A stretch of DNA of 64,000 nucleotides, from contig CM057136.1 of the NCBI GenBank assembly GCA_029964075.1, positions 8,432,001 through 8,496,000 of the forward strand, read 5' to 3'. The notes beneath the pieces are model-generated. The model saw nothing but the letters and a program-made list of their open reading frames with translations, was not told where the DNA came from and searched no databases. Each line of letters starts with the position of its first letter. Position 1 is the stretch's first letter. The stretch is from Patiria pectinifera (taxonomy: Eukaryota; Echinodermata; Asteroidea; Valvatida; Asterinidae). The translations under genes were made by a program, and so were the position numbers. Shown here piece after piece: positions 47,403 to 58,255 of this stretch.

Positions 47403-47632
47403 ATGGCATGTATTGAAATGGACCTGTACGATCGATACGATCCCACCAAAATGTGTTGCCTGGATATCGACCCGCGTCCCATATTCATTATGATGGACGT
47501 AAATTTGTTACATTTTCGGAGCGTGTATCTATTTTTGCATTTGTATTGCTGGTCGTTGCAAGCAGTATTTTCACAACTGTCGAAGTGGACCAACTGAACG
47601 GGACAACTTTCCTAGCGAAACTGACGCACAGG
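47403..47632 (+). CDS. Possible coding exon ending at a splice donor (weak)
   Basis: An ATG in fair context (AACAATGG) opens a frame beginning MACIEMDLYDRYDP. From about 47,417 a second + frame is also open and encodes a hydrophobic stretch (VSIFAFVLLVVASSIF). That second frame runs to CACAG|GTAATT at 47,632, which looks like a 5' splice site. The two promising halves are in different frames, so either only one is coding, there is a sequence or frameshift problem, or neither is real. I do not recognise the protein. GC content is above the surroundings. No downstream exon was found. Confidence 0.15.
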
Positions 47633-48030
47633 TAATTAGCATTACTGTTTCAGTTTTCAACTACCTGCGGGATAACCCCCGACTTCATGTACAACACCTT
47701 AAAGCTGGATATAATTTTTGCGGCGATTGAACTTGTCCGAATTACATGGACATAGCTGTACGTGGCTTGCAATTTTACATGCACCTATGGAAGCGGCTAC
47801 AGCAACGTCCGCATCGACGCATGTGTTTAATATCACCGTCCGTGATCATAAATGATTCTGTCACAATAGATGCCAATAAATGACACGGTCATATATTTTC
47901 ATATTTCGTCACCGACACCACGAAGTAACGCCCAGTCCACTTCCAGTGTTACTTCGAAAACCGCTTAATGACAAGTGTTGGTTTCACGAAGTAACACTCA
48001 AGTGTGCACGCGCACGGACACCGCCCGATA
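47633..48030. other. Intergenic, nothing recognised
   Basis: Short repeated CACGAAGTAAC words lie at about 47,920-47,990. No other feature was seen. Confidence 0.35.
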
Positions 48031-48595
48031 GTCCGAAGGTCCTTTAGTCCGAAGGTCCTTTAGTCCGGAGGTTCGATAGTCCGAATGCACAAAATTTACA
48101 TAAGAGGGGGTTCGTTAGTCCGAAAATGAAATAAGGTTCGTCAATCCGAACATTTGAAGCAATAGTCTGAAGGTTCATTAATCCGAAGGTTCATTAGTCC
48201 GAAGGTTTATTTATCCGAAGGTTCGATAGTCCAAATTTAGAATATAAGGTTAATCAGTCCGAAGGTTCAGTAGTCCAAAACGAAAATAAGGTTCAATAGT
48301 CCGAAGGTTCATTATTCCGAATTGACGATAAGGTCCGATAGTCCGAAAAGACTATAAGGTCCGATAGTCCGAAACGACAATAAGGTCCGATAGTCCGAAT
48401 CGACTATAAGGTCCGATAGTCCCAATCGACAGTAGGGTCCAATAGTCCGAAGTGTGAGAATGATGAACTGTATTGCCCATTCGGGCTATCGAACCTTATT
48501 CTTAATTCGTACTATCGAACCTTATTTTCAATTCAGACCATCGAACCCTATCCTAAATTCGGACTATCGAACCTTATCATCTATTCGAACCAGTG
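48030..48595. repeat. GTCCGAAGGTTCGATA minisatellite in two orientations
   Basis: From about 48,030 to 48,455 the unit is of the type GATAGTCCGAA..AAGGTTC, tightening to about 28 bp in AAGGTCCGATAGTCCGAA blocks near 48,345-48,450. From 48,478 to 48,595 the same words appear reverse-complemented (GGACTATCGAACCTTAT), so the array is a palindrome with unequal arms. It runs directly into the left end of the next element. Confidence 0.78.
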
Positions 48596-49416
48596 GCGTA
48601 GCCAAGAATTGTTCAGTATGGTGGGGGCCGCTGGGGGCTGGAACATTTCATGGGGGGGGTCATGTAGGGGCGTCAATCGCTTCTCAAAAGTGGGGGGGGG
48701 GGCATACCTTGATCAGAACTGATGCGAGCGCGAAGCGTGAAGCCCTTACGGCGTGGGGGTTCGAGGCCCGCTTAAGGGCTCCGAAAAAAATTGGATTCTA
48801 GATGTTCTGCGGTGTGATCTGAAGCAATTTCTTACCACTTTCCTCAATGCTTTAACTAATGTTTTCTTAGCAAAAGATAATTATTTGAACATCGTTTACG
48901 AGGTTGGAGTCATTGAATCAGCTATCGGTATTCTGAGCTATAGGCGTGGGGTTCAAAAAAAATTGGATTCTCGATGCTCTGTGGTGTGATCTGAGGCAAT
49001 TTCTTACCACTTTAACCAATAATTATCTTAGCACAAAAGATAATAATTTTAACATAATGTTCGAGGTTTTCTCAGCTAATGGCATAAGAAAAAATTTTAA
49101 ACATTGTTTTTGAGGTTGGAGTCATTGAATCAGCTACCAGAATTCTGAGCTATAGGCGTGGGGTTCGGGGCCCGCTTAAGGGCCCCGAAAAATTTTGGAT
49201 TCTAAATGCTCTGTGGTGCTATCTGAGGCAATTTCTGACCACTTTAACCAATATTTTCTAAGTAAAAGATACATTGTAGTACATAATAGGGCCCTGTAAA
49301 TGAGACACAAGTTCAAAAATCTGGGGGGGGGGGGGACATTTGATATTGTGTCCCCCACCCTTCAAAAAGTGTGGGGGGGGGGCAGTCCCCCTGTCCCCCC
49401 AGGATTGACGCCCATG
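48592..49416. mobile_element. GGCGT-type non-autonomous element, full-length copy
   Basis: It starts CAGTGGCGTAGCCAAGAATT and ends CCAGGATTGACGCCCATGG. The inverted GGCGT termini and the G-rich/C-rich flanks resemble the 45,017-45,281 element. The interior shares the GCGAGCGCGAAGCG block with 90-410. It also holds a ~200-bp internal direct repeat (GGATTCTAGATGTTCTG and GGATTCTCGATGCTCTG and GGATTCTAAATGCTCTG at ~48,793, 48,965 and 49,197). Non-coding. Confidence 0.7.
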
Positions 49417-49559
49417 GCGTCATGTAGATCAATGATAATTTTTTTAGAAACTCAAAATCTCAGTTTGGGGGGGTTGGGCCGACTGGGGGGCGACAAGGTT
49501 TCAGGGGGGGGGGCTGTCGCATCAGTTATTACCCCTGCTCATTGGGCACATGAAACATT

Positions 49560-49806
49560 CCAAATACCATCTCAGCTCCCTGGGGAGTATACAGCTCGAT
49601 GCAGCCTGTTAGGCGCAAGGAAGCTAATTCAATCACAATAACCATCTCTGCCATCACAGGTACCCATTTACTCCTGGGTGGAGAGAAGCAATGAGTGACA
49701 AAGTGCCTTGCCCAAGGTCACACGCACCATGACCCCGCCAGGACCCGAACCCACAACCTGCAGCTTTACCCACAGACCACGAATCAGTGCCCTTAACCAC
49801 GAGGGT
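49560..49806 (-). mobile_element. tRNA-derived SINE
   Basis: On the minus strand a tRNA-like start containing GTGGTTAAGGGCACTGATTC is followed by the B-box GTGGGTTCGGGTCC at 49,742-49,755. A body then includes CCACCCAGGAGTAAATGGGT. It has the same family architecture as the copies at 43.1 and 59.8 kb. Confidence 0.7.
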
Positions 49807-51068
49807 TACGGAAATATTATTTGGATAAAAACTTTTGACAGGAATGTTATTAATCAGTATTCTTGTAGAAATGAATTACATACAATTTTAATTTAAAAAA
49901 ATTCAAACTTGTAAATGAAATGTAGCGGTACGCCAGTAAGGAGGTCCGCTCAAATGATTAGAGTTAAGGACGCCAAGGACAAATCAAGACAAACAGAAAC
50001 AAATCAAAGCAGGAGTCAAATTATGCTTGGTCTCATGAACTTGTTCACAAAAATCGATTACTGTTTATTAACACCTGATCTCAATTTGAACTCACAGAAA
50101 CAACTGTTACAAAAAGTATTGATAAGATAATAGATTCAGTTTCTAGCTCTATTGTGACACAGTTGCCAATGATAAAATGTATTAAATCACAAAGTTTGTA
50201 TTTCTAAAGTTCCCAGATTAAAAGTGAGGCTCCTAAGATTCACCGGTTCAAAGTGAGGTTCCAAAGATTCCCCGGTTCCCCGAACGCCTGGCCAGTGTAC
50301 GGCTGTTGTGAACTAGGCCTCCAAACTGCACCTGACATGAAACAGCCATATTGCCATAAATCAACATGTGACACACGGTGATTAAAACTTTGAGATTGTG
50401 AAGACTAATTCACCCCCAAATCACTCCTTTTGTCAACATGAAATAAACTAAAACCTAGCCCAGCGGTAGAAGAGAACTTGCATTATGACATTAGAATGTA
50501 AAGATAATACAAATTTTCGTGGTGTCGCTGACGATTGGAACTTGAGATAAATGTCTCTGAAAGAGAAGAATGCCATTACATATTTTTAAAATTATGAGCA
50601 ATTCCAGTATTATGAAAGGTAGTTTTATGTCTGTGACAGAGCCAATTAACCCTAATATAATTAATGATTCAGAAAATGATCCCAAACTCCTAGTCTGTAA
50701 TCTCGATCGTTGACCACTATACAAGGTGGATGGATGTATTACATTTGAAGAGCACATTTTCAGGTTTATGCTCACTGAGCTCTAAGCTCTGCCACGGACA
50801 TTACATTAATTGAATTGCATTTACGAACTTTGGAACTTCTACTGGGAAGCTGAATCGCCAAAACCGTCAAATGGATTGATTTTTTTTTTCAGGTTAAAAA
50901 TCTACACATTAGATTCATCGGAGGGGGGCGTTGTTCGCTGGATTCTTTCATAAATTTCAACTCATTGTTTTGATTGTGGTAGATTCAAAGCTTCCCAAAC
51001 GATGCCTGCATAGACAATTCCTCATTATGTTTGAGAAATTAACCTAAATTCGGCAATATACACTTATA
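49807..51068. other. Intergenic DNA, nothing recognised
   Basis: AT-rich. No supported gene or repeat pairing was seen. A minus-strand 94-codon frame at 50,491-50,775 has no recognisable feature. Confidence 0.4.
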
Positions 51069-51597
51069 TACAGGTTGTCCTACAAAAAAAACCTAACAGC
51101 CGAATCGGGCATGTTTTCAGAAAAGTGGGGGGAGTATTCAAAATCGTGTCTAATGTATTGCTGAGTAGAATAATTTGTCTTCCAAATATTTTTTGTTAGT
51201 TTCATATAGATGTTTTGTTCAAAAGATACAGCAATCACACCACGGGACTTGAAAAACCACTTGGGCCACTTTTTTTATTTATCAAGTTTCCAGATCGAAG
51301 CGGGTAGAATAAGTCACACGTTACTCTTGAACAAAGGAACTAAATCCTTTATGTTTTTCTCTATAACTCCGCTTTCTCACTTTCAAGGAAAGTGGCACAA
51401 GACGATTTTCGACCCTTGGGTTCGATGAAGCAGAGCGTTTGTTCCGACGCATCGATTTGAATGAAATAAAGTTTGTATGGTAGATTATGGTAGGTTATCT
51501 GACTTTAAGAGGTGATTTATAAAATAATCCAAAACCCGCATGCAATATACCTGTATTAATTGGTTTTCGACTGTTAGGTGTTTTGTGGGACAACCTG
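51069..51597. mobile_element. MITE with CAGGTTGTCC termini
   Basis: The left end ACAGGTTGTCCTACAAAAAA, continuing CCTAACAGCCGAA, pairs with the right end. Reverse-complemented, that reads ACAGGTTGTCCCACAAAACA and continues CCTAACAGTCGAA. TA precedes the left end, while the right flank reads TG, perhaps mutated. The 72-codon frame inside (51,210-51,428) is not recognisable as transposase. Confidence 0.75.
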
Positions 51598-52001
51598 TGC
51601 TTATTTAGTGTCAATTAAGTAAGAGTTGCAATATTCAGCTACATATAACTGACTCTTTTTGACTTCGTCCCTAACAGTGTGTGTTTCCTGACTCTTACTT
51701 AAAGGCGCATCACTGTTACCGTCGGTGACTTACCGTTTGTGTCTCAAGTTCAACCTTCGACACTCGTTCTACACCGGCGCCCTCTCGCGGTCAATTCTGT
51801 CCAGCTTCTACCAGCGCATGTACTACACCAGATGTGAAAGAGGCGCTCAGTGAGCAGCAAAAGAACATCTTGCATGAAGTGGGACCATTGATCATCGAAA
51901 TGGGCCTTCACGTTACCTGGACACCAAAAGGGTCACTTTTCGCACCGGAACTATCTGCCTGAGGTCTGATTTTGGCTACCGAGTAACTTCAACATTTCAC
52001 A
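51598..52001 (+). promoter_or_regulatory. 5' flank / likely 5' UTR of the galactosyltransferase-like gene
   Basis: This ~400-bp stretch separates a MITE from the start codon. It becomes GC-richer from about 51,710 (CACCGGCGCCCTCTCGCGGT near 51,770). No TATA box or intron boundary could be assigned with confidence. Confidence 0.3.
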
Positions 52002-53006
52002 ATGAATCCATCAAAATTATACCTAATATTTGTGATTGTGGTAATGGCCACCTGTTGGCTTTTGATCTTTACTTTTCCCACGAAGCACACTTACCCAATT
52101 ATTGTGATACGAAATTTGACCATGAAGCCGACTGAGACAAGTTCAAACCAACGAGATGATTCCAGGCAGATCATCAATCCTCACGAGTTCAAACTCCGCA
52201 TGGACGAACCTCAGGCCTGCTACGATGCTGCAGGAACCCCCGAGGAAGTGTTCTTGTTAGTCCTTATCTTCACCGTTCACTTGCACACGCAACAGCGAAA
52301 GGCGATTCGTGAGACCTGGGGAAGCCCACGAGAGATCAAGGGAAAGAAGGTCGTCACTCTGTTCCTGTTGGCTCAAAACCAGTACGCCTATCTTCAGCAG
52401 CAGGTGGAGAAGGAGTCCAACAAACACCACGATCTCCTCCAGGAAGATTTCCAGGACACCTACAATAACTTGACTCTCAAGACCATCATGGCTATGAAGT
52501 GGGCCAGTACGCACTGCCCCCACGCCTCCTACGTCATGAAGACAGACGACGACTCTTACGTCAGCTACGACAACCTTGTCAAGCACCTGACTAGATCACC
52601 GTCAACAAACTACGCTGTGGGGCGTCTGTACCCCAATGCAGCGCCCTTTCGGGACCCCGGGCACAAGTGGTACATGTCAAAGGAACTGTATCCTGGACGC
52701 GTGTACCTGCCGTATCTCTCTGGAGCGGGATACGTGATCTCTGGGGAACTGACCGGAAAGATTTACGAAGAGTCTTTGCAAACGAGGTACCTACACCTCG
52801 AGGATGTCTTTGTGGCCATTTGCCTGAAATCATTGAAAGTTCAGCGGAGGAATAACTATTATTTTACATGTCAGCGCCAGGAATACTCGTATTGTCGATT
52901 CCGGCAGCTGATAAGCGCTCACAAACTTCGACCCACGGAAATGTATAGGATTTGGAGGGACCAAAAACGCCGACGTAGATGTAGTCTTGGCCCTAGACGT
53001 CAGTGA
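52002..53006 (+). CDS. Beta-1,3-galactosyltransferase family enzyme (glycosyltransferase family 31)
   Basis: Predicted to transfer a sugar (galactose or N-acetylglucosamine) from a UDP-sugar in beta-1,3 linkage to glycan acceptors in the Golgi lumen. The 334-aa protein has a short cytosolic tail, one signal-anchor helix (about residues 7-25), a short stem with an NLT glycosylation site near residue 38, and the Galactosyl_T catalytic domain. Family motifs in order: RKAIRETWG at ~99-107, EDFQDTYNNLTLKT at ~148-161, the metal- and UDP-binding DDD at ~182-184 (MKTDDDSYV), YPGRVYLPYLSGAGYVIS at ~230-247, and EDVFVAIC at ~267-274. Length and single-exon structure are usual for this family. The ATG is in CACAATGA context with no better upstream start. 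The C-terminus ends in an Arg-rich tail (KRRRRC..GPRR). Exact acceptor and donor cannot be told from sequence. Minus-strand ORFs inside are shadows. Confidence 0.93.
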   Translation: MNPSKLYLIFVIVVMATCWLLIFTFPTKHTYPIIVIRNLTMKPTETSSNQRDDSRQIINPHEFKLRMDEPQACYDAAGTPEEVFLLVLIFTVHLHTQQRKAIRETWGSPREIKGKKVVTLFLLAQNQYAYLQQQVEKESNKHHDLLQEDFQDTYNNLTLKTIMAMKWASTHCPHASYVMKTDDDSYVSYDNLVKHLTRSPSTNYAVGRLYPNAAPFRDPGHKWYMSKELYPGRVYLPYLSGAGYVISGELTGKIYEESLQTRYLHLEDVFVAICLKSLKVQRRNNYYFTCQRQEYSYCRFRQLISAHKLRPTEMYRIWRDQKRRRRCSLGPRRQ

Positions 53007-53062
53007 TCAAGAGCGATAGTTGCATTGTTGTGTAGCGCCCTTGCATAATTGGATTTTTACAT

Positions 53063-53443
53063 ACTCCCACCAACGTCTTGGTCATTTCGTAGCAATGGGG
53101 GCGGGGCCATTTTATGTAATTATGACCGTCTGTATAAATTCGAACAAACATGGTTCCTTTTTAAAGCTCCATTCTTGATCATGATCAAGCACGTATAAGC
53201 GCGTATGTTTACAACCGTCGGGTGAGCCATTTAACCTTTTTCTCGATCGCTGATTGGTTCCCTAGGAAAGCGATAATGCTTCATCACGTACTGCACGCAG
53301 ATAGGGTGTGTTTTTACAACCGTTGGGCGCGGCGAGCCATTGAAACTTTTCTCGATCGCTGATCGGTTCCCTAGGAAAGCCTAGGGAGAAAATAAAGAAA
53401 AAGTTAAACCGCTGATACGAAATGGCCAAGACGTTAGTGGTAG
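53063..53443. mobile_element. Foldback-type element in the 3' flank, with internal duplication
   Basis: CCAACGTCTTGGTCATTTCG at ~53,070 pairs with CGAAATGGCCAAGACGTTAG at ~53,418. Between them a ~115-bp direct duplication (TTTACAACCGT, GAGCCATT, CTCGATCGCTGATYGGTTCC) lies at ~53,205-53,275 and ~53,313-53,380. An AATAAA at 53,391-53,396 could serve as the galactosyltransferase gene's poly(A) signal, but this is only a possibility. The element starts within 60 bases of the stop codon. Confidence 0.6.
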
Positions 53444-53444
53444 T

Positions 53445-53934
53445 TAGTCTGAGTATCACCTGTTATCTGTAGAGCCCAGTCTCATGTCTAACGTCTGATA
53501 TATCTAAGCATGCAGATTTATGCGATCCAGCTGCGCCTCAGCCAATCGGAGTCGACTTTACTAAATCGTGACGTCATTTCATTCCCAAATCAGGACTTAC
53601 TGTTTGATTGGTCGATTCGAATGCAGTGTTTTGTAATACAACAACGGCCGAGCATAGATCTATAAAACAGAGACAGCTTGGCGCGTACCGTGTAACATAA
53701 TACAGAGCGCGTTAGCACAGCCTTTGTTTGCTGTGTCTATGTGTTTTTGGTGTTTTTTTTTTATCCATGTCTATGACGCGACAACGGGTGAATGACCAAG
53801 ATCCGATATAGGAAGCGCCCGCTAATTGGTCAAAATCTAGAGGTCAAGAGCCGGTTGTCTTGCATAATTAATCAACGAATCTGCTGACATTATGATAGAC
53901 CATGCCTCTTCGCTATGGTCTATTACATAGACTA
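53445..53934 (+). mobile_element. Hairpin-ended non-autonomous element, copy 2
   Basis: Same termini as 23,145-23,574 (TAGTCTGAGTATCACC to ATTACATAGACTAG) and closely similar throughout, with a ~60-bp longer middle. The terminal hairpin is kept (TAGACCAT..ATGGTCTA) although its bases differ from copy 1. It abuts the foldback element in the gene's 3' flank. Confidence 0.72.
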
Positions 53935-55013
53935 GTGCGAGAAGGCCTGGTCTAAATGCTGTGCCATTAGAGGGCGCACTATGCACCGTCCACTATCGAT
54001 CACTAGTGTCTTGGGCCAAGACTAACGTAAATGCAGAGTTGGCATTCTTGACTTTAAGTCTTGAGGATCACCAGAGGGCAGCATAGACACCTCTCTTGAT
54101 TACGTGTCATGAATTGATAACGTGTAATGAATGTCGACTATTATTCATCCGGATTTACTGAGATTAAGAGCTTGTCTGTGCGCATATTGATCTCTTCACC
54201 TCGACCGGAAAAAGACACAGTAGTATAAGAGAGTGAGAGAAAGGAGAAATTTAAAAAAACAAACGTGACACTTGATGTGACTTTTGATCAACATAAAATA
54301 TCTGAACTGACTTCACGTCTGTGACCATAAATCCATGGAACATGAACATTGATGACCGCCATGCGTCGTCTTTGATTCAACTAACCACCAAAACAAAAAT
54401 ATCAGATTAGGCCAAAAATGTAAAAGTCTTCGGTTTCTGGTCTTTGCGAGCGTCGCCGCAGCCATGCGCGTCGGCAAAACTAAAAACAAAAAATGTTCAA
54501 TGTGAGATGATGTCTTAAAACCGCCAAACTCACTGGTTTGATTGGAATCCTGCTGCTGCAGATTTTTCACGTGTTTTTAGATTGCGATCGAGTATAAGCT
54601 TATTGGCCTCTCTGGGCTCCCACATATTTTGCACTAAATTTATTTAGTCGGGCACCATTTGCAGACGGTGTTGTAAGCCAGACTGAGGGAGCGATGGTCG
54701 TGTATCTGGAACCTGTAAACGCTTTTTAATTAGCGCAATACGTAATGGAGCAGACTAATGACCAGCCTGGCAGCTCATGAGATCAGTGGCTAATGCACGA
54801 TGTCGATGTCGCTAGCGCTGTAGGGTCTGACGTTACCGTCGTCTCTGATTTTTGTCTTGACTATCCAAATTGCCCAAAGAATCGTGTCGGTCGAGATCGT
54901 AAGTGGGTGCAGAATTCTCAAGCCTTACGGCCTTACTGAGGTCACCTCAAGCTCCACCCTGAAGGATGTTTTTGATAGTTTTAAGAGGATCGAAGTGTCA
55001 TCTGCAACATCAG
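53935..55013. other. Intergenic DNA, nothing recognised
   Basis: Ordinary composition. No supported gene or repeat. Confidence 0.4.
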
Positions 55014-55349
55014 TAGCCTTGGTCAAGGCGCTAGTTGTTATTAATCCCGGCCGCAGCGCGGTAAACGATATCCTCCCTAGCGCTATGCATGCGGTGCTAA
55101 GTACATGTACAGCGCGAACAGCGACCTCACGCGGCCACCATTTCTATGCAAATCAGTTGGACCCAATCTAGCTAGATTGGGTCCAACTGATTTGCATAAA
55201 AATAGTTGCCGCGTGGTCGCTGTTCGCGCTGTATTTTTAATGCACTGCATGCATAGACATATGACTGCATGATATGCATAACGCTAGCGAAGATATCGTT
55301 TTCCGCGTTACGACCGGATGAATAACAACTAGCGCCTTGACCAAGGCTA
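55014..55349. mobile_element. 336-bp foldback element with a 54-bp perfect central palindrome
   Basis: The outer arms TAGCCTTGGTCAAGGCGCTA and TAGCGCCTTGACCAAGGCTA are perfect complements bounded by TA. The arms continue inward with GCGCGAACAGCGACC-type words and meet at a perfect 54-bp palindrome (55,145-55,198) centred on CTAG. The palindrome halves carry ATGCAAAT. There is essentially no loop. Frames crossing it on both strands are mirror images of each other and not genes. Confidence 0.85.
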
Positions 55350-55790
55350 CACATCAGCCGACATTTGAAGAAAAAAAAGTTGATGGGGAAAAAAAAACGC
55401 GTCGCAGCACCACTTTTGAGGCAAGCTCCATACCAGAAACCAGACCTTTTTTTTGGGGGGGGGGGGGGGGGGGGCCTTATATTTACGCCACCATAGACAG
55501 GGTCATTGACACCAAAGTGACTTGTACTTTTGAAGAAGCTCCTCAGTGCCAGAGCTTTAAAAATGTCACACTATGGACCCTCAATTTACAGAAGAACTCA
55601 TGTACACATGTTCCTGTTTTTGAAACAGCGGAAATTAAATAAATCTCCAGCAGATTACAAATTCAGTTTGTATACAGTGACAATAGTTTACTGTTTGACA
55701 AGGTTTTATTCAAAATCCGTGTATTTGTTGACATTATATTGCTACTTGGCTAATAAAGAAACCTATTGTTCAACTACTCTTTGTACTTAG
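55350..55790. other. Intergenic with a run of 20 G
   Basis: A pure G20 tract preceded by T8 lies at 55,447-55,474. Otherwise nothing was recognised; the two overlapping + frames at 55,337-55,790 run through low-complexity sequence. Confidence 0.4.
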
Positions 55791-56243
55791 TACAGGGCGT
55801 CTCAACAAAAAATAATGTAGCAGTCAATCCATAAATGATCTAAATACTACCGCCCTCTTTTTTTTGCAAAAGTCTAAAGTTGTAGTAAATACTCTACACA
55901 ATGGTCTTTATCCCATCTCATTTGGACACCCCAATCCAGAGATACAGCTAATTAAATTAAATGTCTTGAATTCCAAGTTGGACTACTTGATATCTAACGA
56001 AAGGCACACACATACAGTACCAAGAAGGTGATGAAAGTGGCCTCAACAGATTTGGACAGTCTTTACAAGCTTTGCCGTAACTTTTAAACTTAAGGTCCAA
56101 ATCACACGGAACAAAAATCCTGTCAAAGGTAAAGAAACACTCTTTCATCTCATGGTAATCATTGTTTGAACAAACAAAAGCCCGATTTACTTTCCTCAGA
56201 AAAAAAATGTTCGACTGCTACATTTTGTTTGAGACATTCTGTA
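55791..56243. mobile_element. TA-flanked MITE, TACAG ends
   Basis: The left end TACAGGGCGTCTCAACAAAA, then ATGTAGCAGTC, pairs with the right end. Reverse-complemented, that is TACAGAATGTCTCAAACAAA, then ATGTAGCAGTC. TA bounds both ends. No transposase frame was found. Confidence 0.75.
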
Positions 56244-56885
56244 CAAGTATTGTCTACTGGGGAGGGTCGTACTAATAAGCGTCAACACATGATAGACGGG
56301 TCAACACATGATAGAAGCGTCAACACACCGTCAACACTGCCAAAACACATTCTAAATTGACCCAAAAAAAAGGCATAGAACTGTAAAGTTTAGACTTAAA
56401 GAGATTTTCGGTGGGTCAGAGGTTACATTTCGTTTACAAAAATGGAGTTTTTTTCACGCGAAAAATCGATCTCTAGTCTAAGAGCACTGTCGTTGTCCGC
56501 CATCTTGCCTTGCTTGGACTACACCATTTCAGATATGGGTGTGCAGGTAATGAAATTATCATGTCGTATGCGGATTCACACGTAACCTCCGCCCTCTGTT
56601 GATTATTGTATAAAGCTATCACCCCTTTTGCGTAATGGTATCGTCTGCGATGCCCCTGAAGCAACTTGGCGGCGGATTTCGGAGCTGCACTGAGAGCCAA
56701 TTTTCTTGAACTTAAAATTGCAATTTTCAGACGTTTGACCCACTGATTTTGAGCCAAAATTTTATTTTTGCCCATAATGTACGGTTGGAACACTGGTTTT
56801 GTCAATTTGAATGCATTTTGGAGGTGTTGATGGTGTGTTGACGCTGTGTTGACGCTTATTAGTATGACCGACTGGAGATAGTACA
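56243..56885. mobile_element. MITE with ACTAATAAGCGTCAACAC arms
   Basis: TACTAATAAGCGTCAACACA at ~56,270 pairs with TGTGTTGACGCTTATTAGTA at ~56,845. Each arm also holds further GTCAACAC words (a ~20-bp direct repeat on the left). Arms are about 95 bp. The ~440-bp interior shows no recognisable gene, although a 147-codon minus frame (56,473-56,916) crosses it. It directly adjoins the preceding MITE. Confidence 0.7.
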
Positions 56886-57304
56886 TGTGTTGTGTCATTA
56901 TGTCCAATAAAAGCAATACACTTACTCCAAACTATGGTATTTCTAATTATATTTCTAAATATTTCTTAAAGGCAGTTTCTCTGTCAATGCATAACACCAA
57001 ACTGATATGTTAAAAAACAAAGTGCGAGTGCACAATAAGCTCTGGCAATCTTGCATTCAAGTCTCGCGTAACGCGAAAACATTGGCGGGAGATTATGATA
57101 CATGTATAACGCAAGCCGCGGGCCGCCGTCCCTCCACGCAATAATCACGCTGTCCCCAAAATTGACAGTAAAACCCCCTATGTTTTCCATAACATACATG
57201 TATAGCGTGCTATAAAGCGTGCTATATGGATGCATACCTGCAAATAAACTCCCATAGACACTAGTGCTAAATGCCCATACTTCAAAATTATTTTTAAAAT
57301 ACTC
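56886..57304. other. Intergenic, nothing recognised
   Basis: A CpG-containing stretch lies at ~57,060-57,160. The 136-codon minus frame at 56,984-57,394 runs into a family A copy and is not supported as a gene. Confidence 0.35.
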
Positions 57305-57645
57305 AAATCTCTCACAGGTATTCAAGCTGCACAGAAAAATGATGATCAATGTGTCATCTTTCATTTTCTTTTTAATTTTTGGTGGGTTGACCATTGACTT
57401 TTCGAGATATTTTCACGCAAAGAAGACGACCCCTATTTTCCCTAAAGCGGAAATGTAGCCATCTTGAAAAACGATCCCTCCACAGCATGGCAAAATAGCG
57501 CCACTTTCGAGCCCAATAGCATCCAAAATGCTCAGAATTGGAAGCCCCAAGTCCTGGCCAGAGGTTCATTACCATATCTCTTCAATTCCCCAATTTTACG
57601 GCGCTCAGAACTCTCTAATATAGAATATTTTGAGGGTATAACTTT
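57305..57645 (-). repeat. Dispersed repeat family A, copy 3
   Basis: Inverted relative to 14,400-14,800. It starts AAGCTGCACAGAAAAATGAT and contains GGTGGGTTGACCATTGACTT, GAAGCCCCAAGTCCTGGCCA and TCAATTCCCCAATTTTACGG. Confidence 0.72.
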
Positions 57646-57689
57646 TATTCATGAGCTTGGCGGATCGATTTACCGGTGTGCACCCATAT

Positions 57690-57960
57690 GGGCCTTATTC
57701 ACGAGTCGGCCATATTGGAATTTTTTAACTTGCGAAGAGAATTGAAAGCAATTTAATTCATAATAAATTCCAGTCTGCTTCAATGAATGATCTAAAATTT
57801 GTAATTAAACATTCCCCAATGTTTAAAGCCATATTTAAGAAAAAATGACAGTACAATAATAAGGCTGCACTGTGCCTGCATAAACAGTCTGGCGCCATCC
57901 CATTAAACAGTTAACAATAATTAATGACATACATTCAGGGAACTCGACACAAATGGCCAA
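57690..57960 (+). repeat. Dispersed repeat family B, copy 2
   Basis: Matches 18,480-18,760 in order: ATTCACGAGTCGGCCATATT, GAAAGCAATT, CCAGTCTGCTTCAATGAATG, and AGTCTGGCGCCATCCC. Confidence 0.68.
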
Positions 57961-58144
57961 CTCCTGAATAAGGCCCATAACGCGCTGCATACCACGACTA
58001 AAACATTACTGCACATATTTTGCCTTCATTTACCAAATTTGATAAACAACTTTACGAATTGATTACAAATAATTTTTGTTATGTATTTAAATTATTTATT
58101 TATTCATTTTTTTTTTATATTAAAATGTTGTAGTTATATCTTGT

Positions 58145-58255
58145 GGGAAACGTACGGGGCTCGTTTTTGGTGACTTTTTTGGGGACAGACAGACCGACCA
58201 ACTGACCGACCACGAAGTGACATTGTCCCTGCCAGAGCATAAAAAAAACCCACTG
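58145..58255 (+). repeat. Dispersed repeat family D, copy 2
   Basis: GGGAAACGTACGGGGCTCGT, TTTTTGGTGACTTTTT, ACCGACCACGAAGTGACATT and GCCAGAGCATAAAAAAA match 36,140-36,260. Confidence 0.65.

Noticed and set aside
56473..56916. 147-codon minus-strand frame
   Set aside because: It runs through a MITE and its arm, the product is unrecognisable, and no splice or start context supports it.
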